Part shown: piece by piece, positions 15,959 to 27,500 of the stretch | Layout of the letters: every line of letters starts with the position of its first letter | Position numbering within the stretch: position 1 is the first letter of the stretch | From: an uncultured Lachnospiraceae bacterium | Lineage (GTDB): Bacteria > Bacillota > Clostridia > Lachnospirales > Lachnospiraceae | DNA length: 34,893 nucleotides | NCBI GenBank assembly: GCA_945864145.1 | Contig: CAMBAN010000020.1 | Span: 1 to 34,893, forward strand | Direction: 5' to 3' | Notes under the pieces: generated by a model | The model's input: the letters and a program-made list of their open reading frames with translations, nothing else | Told to the model about the DNA's origin: nothing | The model's database searches: none | Made by a program: the position numbers and the translations under genes

Positions 15959-17403
15959 TGAGACTTCCGGAGAAGTTTGAAAGAAGAATGCAGGATATGC
16001 TTGGGGAAGCGTATCCTGCTTTCTTACGAAGTTATGATATGGAAAAATATCAGTCCCTGCGTATCAATCCATTAAAAGGGGATAAGGAAAAGTTTCTGAC
16101 ACTTGCGTCGTTTTCAATGGAACAAGTTCCATGGGAAAAGAATGGTTTGTATTATAGTATAACAGACCAGCCGGGCAAACATCCCTGGCATGAAGCAGGC
16201 GTGTATTATATTCAGGAGCCAAGTGCTATGGCACCTGCAGCATATCTGGAAGCAAAACCGGGAGAACGTATTTTAGATTTATGTGCAGCTCCCGGAGGAA
16301 AGTCAACGCAGGTAGCTTCTTATTTGCAGGGAGAAGGACTGCTTGTCTGTAATGAAATTCATCCACAGAGAGCAAAAATTCTGGCGGAAAATATAGAACG
16401 TATGGGTATCAGCAATGCTCTTGTAACAAATGAGACACCACAAAAGCTGGCAGAGGTATTTGACTGTTTTTTTGACAGAGTATTAGTAGATGCACCTTGT
16501 TCGGGAGAAGGCATGTTTCGTAAGAATGAGGATGCGCAGACAGAATGGAGTCCTGAAAATGTACAACTTTGTGCAGACAGACAGGATGAGATTTTAGACT
16601 GCGCAGACAGTATGTTAAAGCCAAATGGCAGACTGGTGTATTCGACTTGTACCTTTGCACCGGCTGAAAATGAAGGCAGTATTTCCCGCTTTTTACAAAG
16701 ACATCCGGAGTATGAAATCGTAGAAGTACCTTTTTCAGGCGGCATGGAGCCCGGTGTACCTGCATGGGGAGACGGTAACCCGATGCTTGCACGTACGATT
16801 CGTTTATGGCCACATAAATGTAAGGGAGAGGGACACTTTTTAGCAGTATTGCAAAAGAAGGGAGAAGCCGGAGCAAGTTATGAAGGCTTTTCTAAATATG
16901 GCTATGAATATGGAGTGCTTCCTGAAAAAGAAGGAAGCAGCAAGGGGAAAAAGGGAAAAGAAAAGAATAAAAACAATAAGACAGATATTATTAAGAGCGT
17001 ATTGGAGTTTCAAAAGGAAAATCTTAAGATTGACTTATTTTCCATGAAAAACCAGGGACTTCTTGCTTTCGGAGAACAGGTTTACCTGTTGCCAGAGGGA
17101 ATGCCGGCCTTACATGGCTTAAAGGTACTAAGACCGGGACTTCATCTTGGCACAATAAAAAAGGAACGTTTTGAGCCATCTCATGCATTGGCACTTTTCT
17201 TAAAACCGGAGCAGGCAGTACATGTGATGGAACTTTCTTCGAAGGAGCCGCAGGCAGCAGCTTTTATACAGGGACAAACCTTAAATTATGACGGAGAAAA
17301 GGGCTGGTATCTGATAACGGTAGACGGTTATAGCCTTGGCTGGGGAAAGCTTGCCGGACAGATTATGAAAAATCATTATCCCAAGGGACTTAGAAAAGGA
17401 TAA
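15958..17403 (+). CDS. RsmF-like rRNA cytosine-C5 methyltransferase (NOL1/NOP2/Sun family)
   Basis: ERILDLCAAPGGKSTQVA, VDAPCSGEGMFRK, YSTCTFAPAENE; start overlaps the argC stop (TAATG). Confidence 0.92.
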   Translation: MRLPEKFERRMQDMLGEAYPAFLRSYDMEKYQSLRINPLKGDKEKFLTLASFSMEQVPWEKNGLYYSITDQPGKHPWHEAGVYYIQEPSAMAPAAYLEAKPGERILDLCAAPGGKSTQVASYLQGEGLLVCNEIHPQRAKILAENIERMGISNALVTNETPQKLAEVFDCFFDRVLVDAPCSGEGMFRKNEDAQTEWSPENVQLCADRQDEILDCADSMLKPNGRLVYSTCTFAPAENEGSISRFLQRHPEYEIVEVPFSGGMEPGVPAWGDGNPMLARTIRLWPHKCKGEGHFLAVLQKKGEAGASYEGFSKYGYEYGVLPEKEGSSKGKKGKEKNKNNKTDIIKSVLEFQKENLKIDLFSMKNQGLLAFGEQVYLLPEGMPALHGLKVLRPGLHLGTIKKERFEPSHALALFLKPEQAVHVMELSSKEPQAAAFIQGQTLNYDGEKGWYLITVDGYSLGWGKLAGQIMKNHYPKGLRKG

Positions 17404-17408
17404 CAGAA

Positions 17409-18755
17409 ATGAAACCAAAGAACAGAACATTAACAGAAGGAAATCCAACAAAGCTGATTTTACTTTTTGCCATTCCCATTTTTATTGGCAATCTGTTTCA
17501 GATATTTTATAGCTTGATTGATACGAAAATTGTAGGAAGCATTTTAGGAGAAACAGCACTGGCAGCAGTAGGCTCTGTTTCTACCCTAAATAACCTGCTG
17601 ACCGGTTTCTTTAACGGACTGACATTAGGATTTAGTGTGATATTGGCAAGATTTTACGGAAGCGGAAACGAGAAAGAGTTTAAAAAGTATGTGGCAGGAG
17701 CCATTGAACTTGGATTTTTGACTGCTATTGTGGTAATCAGTGTGGTATTACTTGGATTGGAGCCTGTTTTACGTTTTATGAATGTACCGGATGATCAGTT
17801 TATGCTGGCAAAGGACTACGTATTTATCCTCGTAGCAGGTATGTTCATTACACTGTCTTACAACCTTTGTGCAAATACCTTACGTGCTATTGGAGATTCT
17901 GTAACGCCGCTTATTTTCCTGGTCATTGCTTCTGTCACCAATATTATTCTGGATTATACTTTTATTTTAAATTGGGGGCTGGGCGTAAAAGGCGCTGCTA
18001 TTGCGACAGTATTGTCACAATTTCTGTCAGTAGTGCTTTGCATGATTAGAATTATAAAGGCATTCCCTGTGCTGCATGTAAAAAGAGCAGATTTTAAGCT
18101 GACGAAGGAAAGAGTAGGAAAACTATACGAAAGTGGTCTGTCCATGGGACTTATGTCCAGTCTTGTCAATGTAGGTACCTTGATTTTGCAGACAGGCATC
18201 AATCAGCTGGGAACGAATACGATTGTTGCACATACGGCGGCAAGAAAGGTATTTGAAATCTGGGCACTGCCGGGTAGTGTATTAGGTGCTTCCATGGCAA
18301 CCTATTGCGGTCAGAATTATGGTGCACACCGTTATGACAGAATCAGACAGGGTCTAAAGAGTGTTTTAACCATAGGAGCTTGTTGGGCAATAGCAGTTTT
18401 TTTTATGGCACATACAATTTCTCCTTATTTGATTTCGTTTATTGCCAGTACAAAAAACGAGGAAATCATTTACTGGGGTTCTACTTATTTAAAAACAGAT
18501 ATGTCATTTATGATTGTCTGTGTTTTGATTGTGGTATTACGAAATTCCATGCAGGGATTTGGAGATGCCAAAACACCAATTGTATCCAGTACGATTGAGC
18601 TTTGCGGAAAAATTATTTTTGCAGGCTTCTTTGTAAAAATATTCGGATATTGGGCAATCATATGGACAGAACCAATTATATGGATTTGCATGGTCATTCC
18701 ATTGATTGTTATGACCTTGAAAAATCCGGTTATACGAGAAAAAGGAAAGGAATAG
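17409..18755 (+). CDS. MATE family efflux transporter
   Basis: Multi-TM; LTEGNPTKLILLFAIPIFIGNLFQIFYSLIDTKIVGSILGETALAAVGS. Confidence 0.92.
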   Translation: MKPKNRTLTEGNPTKLILLFAIPIFIGNLFQIFYSLIDTKIVGSILGETALAAVGSVSTLNNLLTGFFNGLTLGFSVILARFYGSGNEKEFKKYVAGAIELGFLTAIVVISVVLLGLEPVLRFMNVPDDQFMLAKDYVFILVAGMFITLSYNLCANTLRAIGDSVTPLIFLVIASVTNIILDYTFILNWGLGVKGAAIATVLSQFLSVVLCMIRIIKAFPVLHVKRADFKLTKERVGKLYESGLSMGLMSSLVNVGTLILQTGINQLGTNTIVAHTAARKVFEIWALPGSVLGASMATYCGQNYGAHRYDRIRQGLKSVLTIGACWAIAVFFMAHTISPYLISFIASTKNEEIIYWGSTYLKTDMSFMIVCVLIVVLRNSMQGFGDAKTPIVSSTIELCGKIIFAGFFVKIFGYWAIIWTEPIIWICMVIPLIVMTLKNPVIREKGKE

Positions 18756-18766
18756 CGATTATTCAT

Positions 18767-20122
18767 ATGGCGAAAAAATATGAGATGGATATGTGCAGTG
18801 GCTCTTTGTTTAAAAAGATGTTAGTATTTGCACTGCCATTGATGTTTTCCAGCATTTTACAGCTTTTATTTAATGCAGCAGATGTTGTAGTAGTGGGACG
18901 ATTTGCAGGTGATAATGCGTTAGCGGCAGTTGGTTCTACCGGTTCTTTGATAAACCTGCTGACGAATCTCTTTGTAGGTCTTTCCGTTGGTACGAATGTA
19001 CTTGTGGCACAGTTTTACGGTGCAAAAAGGGAAAAGGATTTACAGGAAACCATACATACCTCTATGCTGCTTGGTTTGTATAGTGGTATTTTACTTACGA
19101 TTTTAGGAATTGTGGCAACCAAACAGATATTGATACTTATGCAGTCACCGAAGGAAGTATTGGATTTATCGGCACTGTATTTAAAGATATATTTTCTTGG
19201 CATGACTGCTACTATGATTTATAACTTTGGCAGTGCAATATTGAGAGCAGTAGGAGATACGAGAAGACCTCTTTACTATTTGTTTTTTGCAGGTATCATC
19301 AATGTCATTTTGAATTTGATATTTGTAATAGGCTTTCGCATGGGCGTTGCAGGTGTTGCAGCAGCAACAGCGATTTCACAGACAATTTCTGCGGCGCTTG
19401 TAGTCAGATGCCTGATGAAGGAGCAGGGAAGTATCCATTTGTCCTTAAAGGCCTTAAAGCTGCATGAGGACAAGGTGAAAAAAATCATTCGTGTCGGTTT
19501 GCCTGCAGGCTTTCAGGGGATGGTATTTTCTTTATCCAATGTAGTCATTCAATCAGCCATCAATAGCTTTGGTGCTGTGATTGTAGCTGGAAATTCCGCA
19601 GCGGCAAATATCGAAGGCTTTGTGTATGTAGCGATGAATGCTTTTTATCAGACGACGGTGTCCTTTACCAGTCAGAACTATGGAGCGAAAAAGTTTAAAC
19701 GTATCAAACAGATTTTATATATTGGTGAGTTGTATGTTATTTTAACAGGTGTTATTTTGGGAAATGCAGTTGTCATTTTTGGAACACAGCTGTTAGGTAT
19801 TTATTCAGAAAGTACAGAGGTCATCGTGGCAGGACTTGCAAGACTTCATGTAATATGTGCGACTTATGAACTTTGCGGCATGATGGATGTATTAGTAGGG
19901 TCACTTCGAGGGATTGGCTATTCCATTTTACCGATGATAGTATCCTTAATCGGAGCCTGTGGACTACGACTTGTCTGGATTTATACTGTGTTTCAAATAC
20001 CGCAGTACCATGTCATCCACACTGTCTATTTGTCCTATCCGATTACCTGGACCATTACAATGACTGTTCACCTGATTTGTTTTATCTGGGCTTATAGAAA
20101 AATAGTGAGAAAGGAAGCATAA
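18767..20122 (+). CDS. MATE family efflux transporter (second, tandem)
   Basis: LPLMFSSILQLLFNAADVVVVGRFAGDNALAAVGSTGSLINLL. Track ORF starts at 18602 inside the upstream gene; the N-terminal homology starts near the ATG at 18767. Confidence 0.9.
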   Translation: MAKKYEMDMCSGSLFKKMLVFALPLMFSSILQLLFNAADVVVVGRFAGDNALAAVGSTGSLINLLTNLFVGLSVGTNVLVAQFYGAKREKDLQETIHTSMLLGLYSGILLTILGIVATKQILILMQSPKEVLDLSALYLKIYFLGMTATMIYNFGSAILRAVGDTRRPLYYLFFAGIINVILNLIFVIGFRMGVAGVAAATAISQTISAALVVRCLMKEQGSIHLSLKALKLHEDKVKKIIRVGLPAGFQGMVFSLSNVVIQSAINSFGAVIVAGNSAAANIEGFVYVAMNAFYQTTVSFTSQNYGAKKFKRIKQILYIGELYVILTGVILGNAVVIFGTQLLGIYSESTEVIVAGLARLHVICATYELCGMMDVLVGSLRGIGYSILPMIVSLIGACGLRLVWIYTVFQIPQYHVIHTVYLSYPITWTITMTVHLICFIWAYRKIVRKEA

Positions 20123-20126
20123 AAGT

Positions 20127-21296
20127 ATGACAGAAATAGGATCAACCAGAATGAAACATTTTTCAACCGGTATTTTTACAGAGTTGAATGAGAAAAAAGA
20201 GGAAATGGAAAAGAAAGGGAAAAAGCTGTACAACCTTTTTGTAGGAACGCCTGATTTTCCACCTGCACCACACATTATGGAAGCTGTGCAAAAAAGTGCA
20301 GCAAGTCCGGAAGCATATAAATATTCCTTAAAGGATTTACCGGAGCTTTTAGATGCAGTTGTGGATTACTATAAGGAACGCTTTGATGTAACGGTTACAC
20401 CGGACATGATTACCGGTGTACATGGATCACAGGAGGGAATCGGACATTTATGTATGGCACTTTGTGACCCGGGAGACTTGGTATTATTACCAAATCCCGG
20501 TTATCCGATTTTTGAAGCCGGCGCCTATCTTGCACAGACAGAGCAGTATTTTTATCCGCTGTTAGAAGAAAATCACTTTTTGCCGGTGCTTTCAGACATT
20601 CCGGAGGATGTGGCAAAGCGTGCAAAACTGATGATTGTATCCTATCCTTATAATCCGGTTTGCAAGGTGGCTCCGGACAGCTTTTATGATGAATTAATTG
20701 CGTTTGCTAAAAAATATGACATCTTTGTCATTCATGATAATGCTTATTCAGATATTATTTATGATGGCAGAGTTGGCGGTTCTTTTTTGAAGCACAAGGG
20801 TGCGCTGGAAATTGGTGCAGAGTTTTTCTCTTTATCTAAATCCTTTAATGTGACAGGTGCTCGTGTGTCCTTTATGATAGGTAGAAAGGATGCTATTGAT
20901 GCAATGAAGTTGTTGCGTTCCCAAATAGACTTCGGCACTTTTATTCCGGTGCAGAGAGGGGCAATTGCAGCATTAAGGGGACCGAAGGACTATGTAAAAG
21001 AGCAGTGCCAAAAATATCAGGAAAGACGAGATGCTTTGTGCGGTGGCTTTCGCAGCATCGGTTGGGATGTGCCTGACAGTGAAGGAACGATGTTCGTATG
21101 GGCACCGATTCCTGAAAAATATAAAACTTCAAGAGAGTTTGTCATGGACATGGTAGAAAAGGCCGGTGTACTTTGTACACCCGGTGATGCGTTTGGTTCT
21201 CTGGGTGAAGGCTATGTAAGATTTGCACTGGTGCTTCCACCCGAAGAACTAAAAGAGGCAGTAAAAGCCGTCAAAGAAAGTGGAATATTGAACTAA
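20127..21296 (+). CDS. PLP-dependent class I/II aminotransferase
   Basis: PNPGYPIFEAGAYLAQ, IVSYPYNPVCKVA, HDNAYSDIIYDG, SLSKSFNVTGARVSFMIG (PLP-Lys region). Confidence 0.9.
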   Translation: MTEIGSTRMKHFSTGIFTELNEKKEEMEKKGKKLYNLFVGTPDFPPAPHIMEAVQKSAASPEAYKYSLKDLPELLDAVVDYYKERFDVTVTPDMITGVHGSQEGIGHLCMALCDPGDLVLLPNPGYPIFEAGAYLAQTEQYFYPLLEENHFLPVLSDIPEDVAKRAKLMIVSYPYNPVCKVAPDSFYDELIAFAKKYDIFVIHDNAYSDIIYDGRVGGSFLKHKGALEIGAEFFSLSKSFNVTGARVSFMIGRKDAIDAMKLLRSQIDFGTFIPVQRGAIAALRGPKDYVKEQCQKYQERRDALCGGFRSIGWDVPDSEGTMFVWAPIPEKYKTSREFVMDMVEKAGVLCTPGDAFGSLGEGYVRFALVLPPEELKEAVKAVKESGILN

Positions 21297-21315
21297 AATG
21301 GACAAAATTGCAAAG

Positions 21316-21352
21316 AAAACGGTACAAAATGAATAATTTTGTACCGTTTTTA
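21316..21352 (+). terminator. Rho-independent terminator
   Basis: AAAACGGTACAAAA-TGAATAA-TTTTGTACCGTTTTT perfect stem. Confidence 0.88.
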
Positions 21353-21547
21353 TTTTACTCCAGTTGTGAAAATGTACAAAAACACAATGATATAATAGAA
21401 TTGCATGGTCATATTTGCATAGTATACATAAAATGTTGACGAGAAACTTCGTGAAAGTGCACATATAATACAAGTATGTGTAAATGGAGAATTTTCCAAT
21501 CTGAATAGAAGTAAGGGTTATAAAAAAAGAATGGGAGGATGCGCAGT

Positions 21548-24500
21548 ATGAGAAAGAGGAAGGAATGGATGAAATTCCTGTCAGTTGCATTAAGCGTTGC
21601 CATGCTGGGTACGTCAGTACAAGTACCGGGGATGGAAGTGCAGGCGCAAGAAAATGTGAGTGAGTCCACTGCAGAAGCTGAGGAGGAGAGCGAAGCAGAG
21701 GAAAGCGCACAGCAGGAAACAGAAGAAAAATCAACTTCCGAAGAGGAGACTTCGACTGCTGAGGAAGAAAGCACGGAGTCTGAAGAAACTTCTGAAACTG
21801 AGAGTTCTGTAGAAGAAACAGAGGAGACAGAAGAAGAGGAGACAACAGAAGAGGAAACGACAGAGGAAGAAACGGAAACAGAAACGGAGACAGAAACAGA
21901 AATGGAACTGATGCTGTTAAAGGATGAAGAGGTTCCTTTAGCTTACGGAGTTACTGTAGCTCAGGGCGATGATGGTTATTCTTCTTTCACGGAAGATCAG
22001 GTTGTTGCCGATTTTGTATTTGGGGATAATGTTTCAGCAGACACTGTTTATGACAGTAGTGTCGGTTATGGATTTGCAGACAATACCTACCCAACAGAAG
22101 CAAAGGGTTGGGAAAGCAATGTCTACTACCCAAGAGAGGAGTCTTTGGACACAGGAAAGGCATCTTATGTGAAAGATGATAAGGACTGTGTTGGCATTGA
22201 CAGTAAGGCTTGGACAGAAACAGAAAGTACAGGCTACGGTGTATATACTTATGAAAATACATCTGCATTTTTAGTTGATTTATATAATGCAGATTATCAG
22301 GTAGAGGTTACTTTAACAAATCCTACAGATTCTACCTATACAGCCTATGTAAAGGCAGAAAATATTTCTAAGCTGACAGGTGTTGAGGTTGGCGCAGGGG
22401 CAAGTAAGACAGTCACCTTTACCGCTTGTGTCGTAGATGGACAGCTTAACTTAAAGACAATTGGTACAAGCAGTGCGACAACAATGGATGGCGCAGATAC
22501 ACAGACCGTTTATGTATCACGCATTAAGCTGACAAGACTTGCAACCAATCAGACAGAGTCAAAACCAACTATCTTTATTGCTTCAGACTCTACTGTTCAG
22601 ACCTATGACAGCTATTACTATCCACAGACCGGATGGGGACAGACTTTGGCAATGTTCTTTGGTACCTCTGTAGATGAGTATGAGTGTGAGGATTGCAATT
22701 TCAGTCAGGCACAGAGCTATGAAACAGAAAATGTAATCGTAGAGAACAGAGCTATTGGTGGAAGAAGCTCAAAATCGTATGTAGAAGAAGGAAAGCTGGA
22801 TGATTTATTAGAGGACATTAAACCGGGCGATTACTTATTTGTACAGTGGGGACACAACGATGCAACCTATTCCAGACCAAATCGTTATGTTTCCAGCAAT
22901 GATTTTGAAAAATGGATGATGTACTATGTAAATGGTGCAAGACAACGTGGTGCAACACCGGTACTTGTTACACCGGTAGCAAGATACAGCTATACTACAA
23001 ATGCAGACGGAAGCTTAAACTCTTTTGCAAGTAACTTTGAGGCCTACAGACAGGTAATGTTAAAGATTGCAAAGAATGAAAACGTTCCGTATGTAGATTT
23101 AACACAGCGTTCGATTGATGTTTGTAATGATTTTGGTATTGAAGGAGCAAAATCGTTATTTTTACATGTGGCAGCAGGTGATTATCCAGGCGGCGCTTAT
23201 GCGGGCGGTGCAACAGACTCTACCCATCTACAATACTATGGTGCATACAAGTTTGCACAGTGTGTAGCAGATGGTGTTTTAGAATATGAAGATACTGACC
23301 AGTTAGATACGTTAAAACAGTATGTAGTAAGCAAAAAGTCAGACTCTGTACCTCAAAAGATAACAGGATTAAAGGTTACCTCAACAGGTGCTACCTCTGT
23401 CAGCTTCTCCTGGGATGCAGAGGATACGGCAGAGCTTTATTACATTTACCGTTCAGAAAGTGACAGCTTCGACAGTGCAGAAAAATATTCTGTTACTTCA
23501 TCAACTAAGTATACAGATAACTCCTGTGCAGCAGGAAAAACTTATTATTATGCAGTAGCAGGATTTAATGACAAAGGTGTCGGCGAACTGTCTGACAGTG
23601 TAGAGACAACGACAAAGACTGCCGGCTATCGCTTTGACTTTAACTACAACAATTCTACAACCATGGATGGCTGGACAGGTGTTAATCAGGACCAGATGTA
23701 TGATGCGACAGTAGGCTATGGTTGGATTACTGCTCCCGGAAACGGTAGATATCGTTCTGGAAATGGTAATGACGATTCATCCGCAATGGCAGATGACTTC
23801 TGTCTTGGAGCTGGAGAATTTGCAGTAGATTTACCAAACGGTGACTATGAAGTAACGATTTATGCAGCAGATTTATTACCAGGAACAAGTACCATTAAAC
23901 CGGCTTATACAGCAGAAGGAAAATCTTTGGGTTCTATCGCATGTAAGCAGGCATTAGGCTCTTGCACGAATACAGTAAGAGTAACGGATGGACAGTTAAA
24001 CATTGAAGTTGGCGGAACAAATATGTATATCAATGGTATGACCATTACCGCATTATTAGAGTCTCCGTCAGGTCTTGTAGCAACAGAAGGCTCAGCAAAA
24101 GAAAATAAGTACAGCTTCTTATTATCCTTCAATCCGGTAAGTGATGCTGCAGGCTATTCTATCTATCAGAAGGGTTCAACCGATAAGGAATTTTCATCTG
24201 TAAAGACCTTTACTGTAGAAGAATACAAGGATGATGAGCTAAGCTGTAAGGCTTTATCTGTAGACCTTGGTGATGAATATCAGTATTACATGACTTGCTA
24301 TACAGCAGATGGAACAGAGTCAGCACCAAGTGAAACGATTACCGTAAAAGCATTTGTAGATACTGCAGTACCTAGTGCACCAAAGAATGTAGTTTGTGTC
24401 AGCCCTACCAAGGATGAAACCAAGCTTCAGGATAAAATTGAATTATCATGGGATGCATCTACTGTAGAAGAAAGCAAATATCCTGTTATCAAATACATTA

Positions 24501-27500
24501 TTTATCGTTCAGATAAGGACGAGAATGATAAAGGATTTAAGGAATTTGTTAAAGTGGGTGAGTCAACCAAGACAAGCTACACTGATACAACTGTAAAGAC
24601 AAATATTTCTTACTATTATAAAGTAAGTGCCATGAACGCAGGTGGCGAGGGCGAACAGTCCGAAACCTGTAAAACACCGGTTGCAGGTACGCTTGCAAAG
24701 GGTGGCAGAGAAAGCTACTCAGACAGAGCTTTGGTAGCCATTTCTTTAGCAGGAGATGCTGGCGCACAGACCTGTATTTCCGCAACAGACAGCGACGGAA
24801 ATGAATTAACAAAGGGTGTTTATTTAAGCTGGAGAAGCTATGAAGCAGACTTTAACAGTGAGAAGGAATGTACAACGACTTTTGATGTATACTGCAATGG
24901 AGAATTGATCGCAAATGACATCAGTGTCACAAATATGGTTTATGAGGGCGGTACTGCATCAGATACTTTCAAGGTAGTTGGAAGCAATGACAGTAAGCTT
25001 GGTTTAAAGGAATCTTCAGCAAAATGCTGGGCAAATCAGTATTTAGAGCTTTCCCTTTATTGTCCGGAAAATGAAACCATGCCGGATGGCAGTACTTGTG
25101 ATTATACAGCAAATGATATGTCACTTGGTGATTTAGACGGAGACGGTGAGTTAGAGCTCATTGTAAAATGGTATCCTTCTAACGCACAGGATAACTCAAA
25201 AGGCGGTTATACAGGAAAGACCTTCTTAGATGGTTATGATGTGGATTTTTCAACAGGAGAAGTAAAACTGTTGTGGAGAATTGACCTTGGTGTCAATATC
25301 CGTTCCGGTGCTCACTATACACAGTTCCAGGTATGGGATTTCGACTGCGATGGAAAAGCAGAAATCGCAGTAAAGACAGCAGACGGTACAACTGTTTATA
25401 CAAGTACAGATGGAACAGCAGCAGGCTTGGAAGAGCTGGATTATGTGGGGGCATGCAGTGCAGCTGATTTACCTGTGGATACAGTTTCAGAAAAGAATGA
25501 TTATCGTAACTCATCAGGTTATGTATTAGATGGACCGGAATACTTCACCATCTTTAACGGAGAAGATGGCTCTATCATAGATACGACAGATTATATTCCG
25601 GAAAGAGGAAGCGTCAGCGCATGGGGCGATGCTTACGGAAACCGTGTAGACAGATTTTTATCAGCAACAGCATACTTAGATGGAGAAACACCATTTGCAG
25701 TATTCTGTAGAGGTTACTATACAAGAACATGCTTAACAGCATACTATTTGAAAGATACAGATGGTGATGGCATTGGCGATACCATTGATACCTATTGGAC
25801 ATTTGATACCAATGAAGCAGGCAGTGAATATGAAGCACAAGGAAATCACGGCTTAAGTGTGAATGATGTAGACAATGATGGCATGGATGAAATTATTTAT
25901 GGTTCTCTTTGTATTGACCATGATGGAACTGTAAAATACTCAACAGGTCTTGGACATGGAGATGCCATGCATGTATCAGACTGGGTATCATGGAATGACG
26001 GCTTGGAAATCATGGCTGTACATGAGCATGATAATGCTACTTATCATGTAGAAATCCATGACGCAGAAACAGGAGAAATGTTGATGGGTTACAATACAGG
26101 TAAAGACACCGGACGTGGTGTGGCATCTGATATTGACCCTACATCAGAAGGTGCAGAATGGTGGTCTATTGCAAGTCCTACTTACGAAAGCAATGATGAG
26201 CCTGAATGGGATTCCACAGACGGTGAGGTATACTCTACCTGGTCAAACTTAAACAAGTTGGTAAAACTTTCCAATGTGACACCGGCGTCAAATGCGACCT
26301 TATTCTGGGATGGTGATTTATTAAGTGAAATTCAGGATCACACCTTCAATAAAACAGCATATGCACCAACAGGTGTATCCATTGCAAAATGGAATTATGA
26401 GGATGAAACACAGGAAAAACTTCTTTATTCTACCGAAATTTACTCAAGCAATGGTACAAAAGGTAACCTGGGAATCATTGCAGATTTCCTGGGAGACTGG
26501 AGAGAAGAATTCATCGCAAGATGTGCAAACGATAACAACAAGGTACGTATTTACACAACAACGATTCAGACAGATTATGTAGTGCCATGCTTATTGGAAG
26601 ACTTAGCATACAGAGAGGGTGTAGCATGGGAGAATGTTGGCTACAATCAGCCTGCAAACGTAAGCTGTCTCCTTTCTGAAGGCTTAGTGACCGCAGAGCT
26701 TAGCGAAGGAAAGATTACCCAAACAACAGCAGAGGTTATCTTTACAGCAGCAAATGACGGAACAGGATATGGACATGATATTGAAGGCTATGAAATCTAC
26801 AGAGCAGATGGCGATGGAGAATACAAGCTTATCGATACTGTAAAAACAAGTGAACTAAAGAAAGTATCAGTTGGCTCCGAAGGGGCTTCGGAAGAAGAGG
26901 AAGAGACAAAGGAAGAAGAAAAGCTTGTTTCTTACAAATTTGACTTTGGTGGAAAAGATGGAAAGAACAGCTCCAAAGTAGGTCCTTGTATGGAGGGTTA
27001 TACAGAAATTACTTCTGCAAGTGCTTCTTATGAGGATAGTGAAGAAGGCTATGGCTTAACAGCAGAGTCCTTGAAGGGCATTACTTTCCGTTACTATGCA
27101 GGAGGTACGACAACCTATGGTAACAATTATGATAACTCCTATGCGGCATTATTTGATGACCTTGCCATGGGATGGAATTCAGATGTTGTATTTAAGGCAA
27201 ATGTACCAAATGGGAAATATGATGTGAAGGTATTGACCTCACATGTTTCCGGTACAGCTAAGAATTTAATCTATATCCAGGATATGGACACACAGGTTGC
27301 AAGATATGCAAATAAGAATGAAGTAAATGTAGCAAGTGCTTCTGTAGAAGTAACTGATGGTGTACTAACTGTAAAAGTAACCTTAGATCCAAAGTATGTG
27401 GGTGCAGTATGCTTAAATGGTTTGGAAATTGTGCAGACAGAAAGCTATGCAGAAGAGGAAAAGGAAGAGGAATCTACAGAGAACACAACCGGAACAAAGA

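Noticed and set aside
18602-18766. N-terminal extension of the second MATE ORF
   Set aside because: Overlaps the end of the first MATE gene out of frame; MATE homology begins near ATG 18767.
21436-21469. TTGACG ... TATAAT as promoter for the giant gene
   Set aside because: Spacer is 22 bp, too long for a standard sigma-A promoter; left unassigned, possibly activator-dependent.
21249-21845. 198-aa minus-strand ORF across terminator and signal-peptide region
   Set aside because: Antisense to low-complexity E/T coding and a terminator; no domain.
21820-21905. Repeat-like tract considered as a possible CRISPR or tandem repeat array
   Set aside because: Units are irregular, in frame, and encode the E/T-rich linker; no spacer-repeat periodicity.
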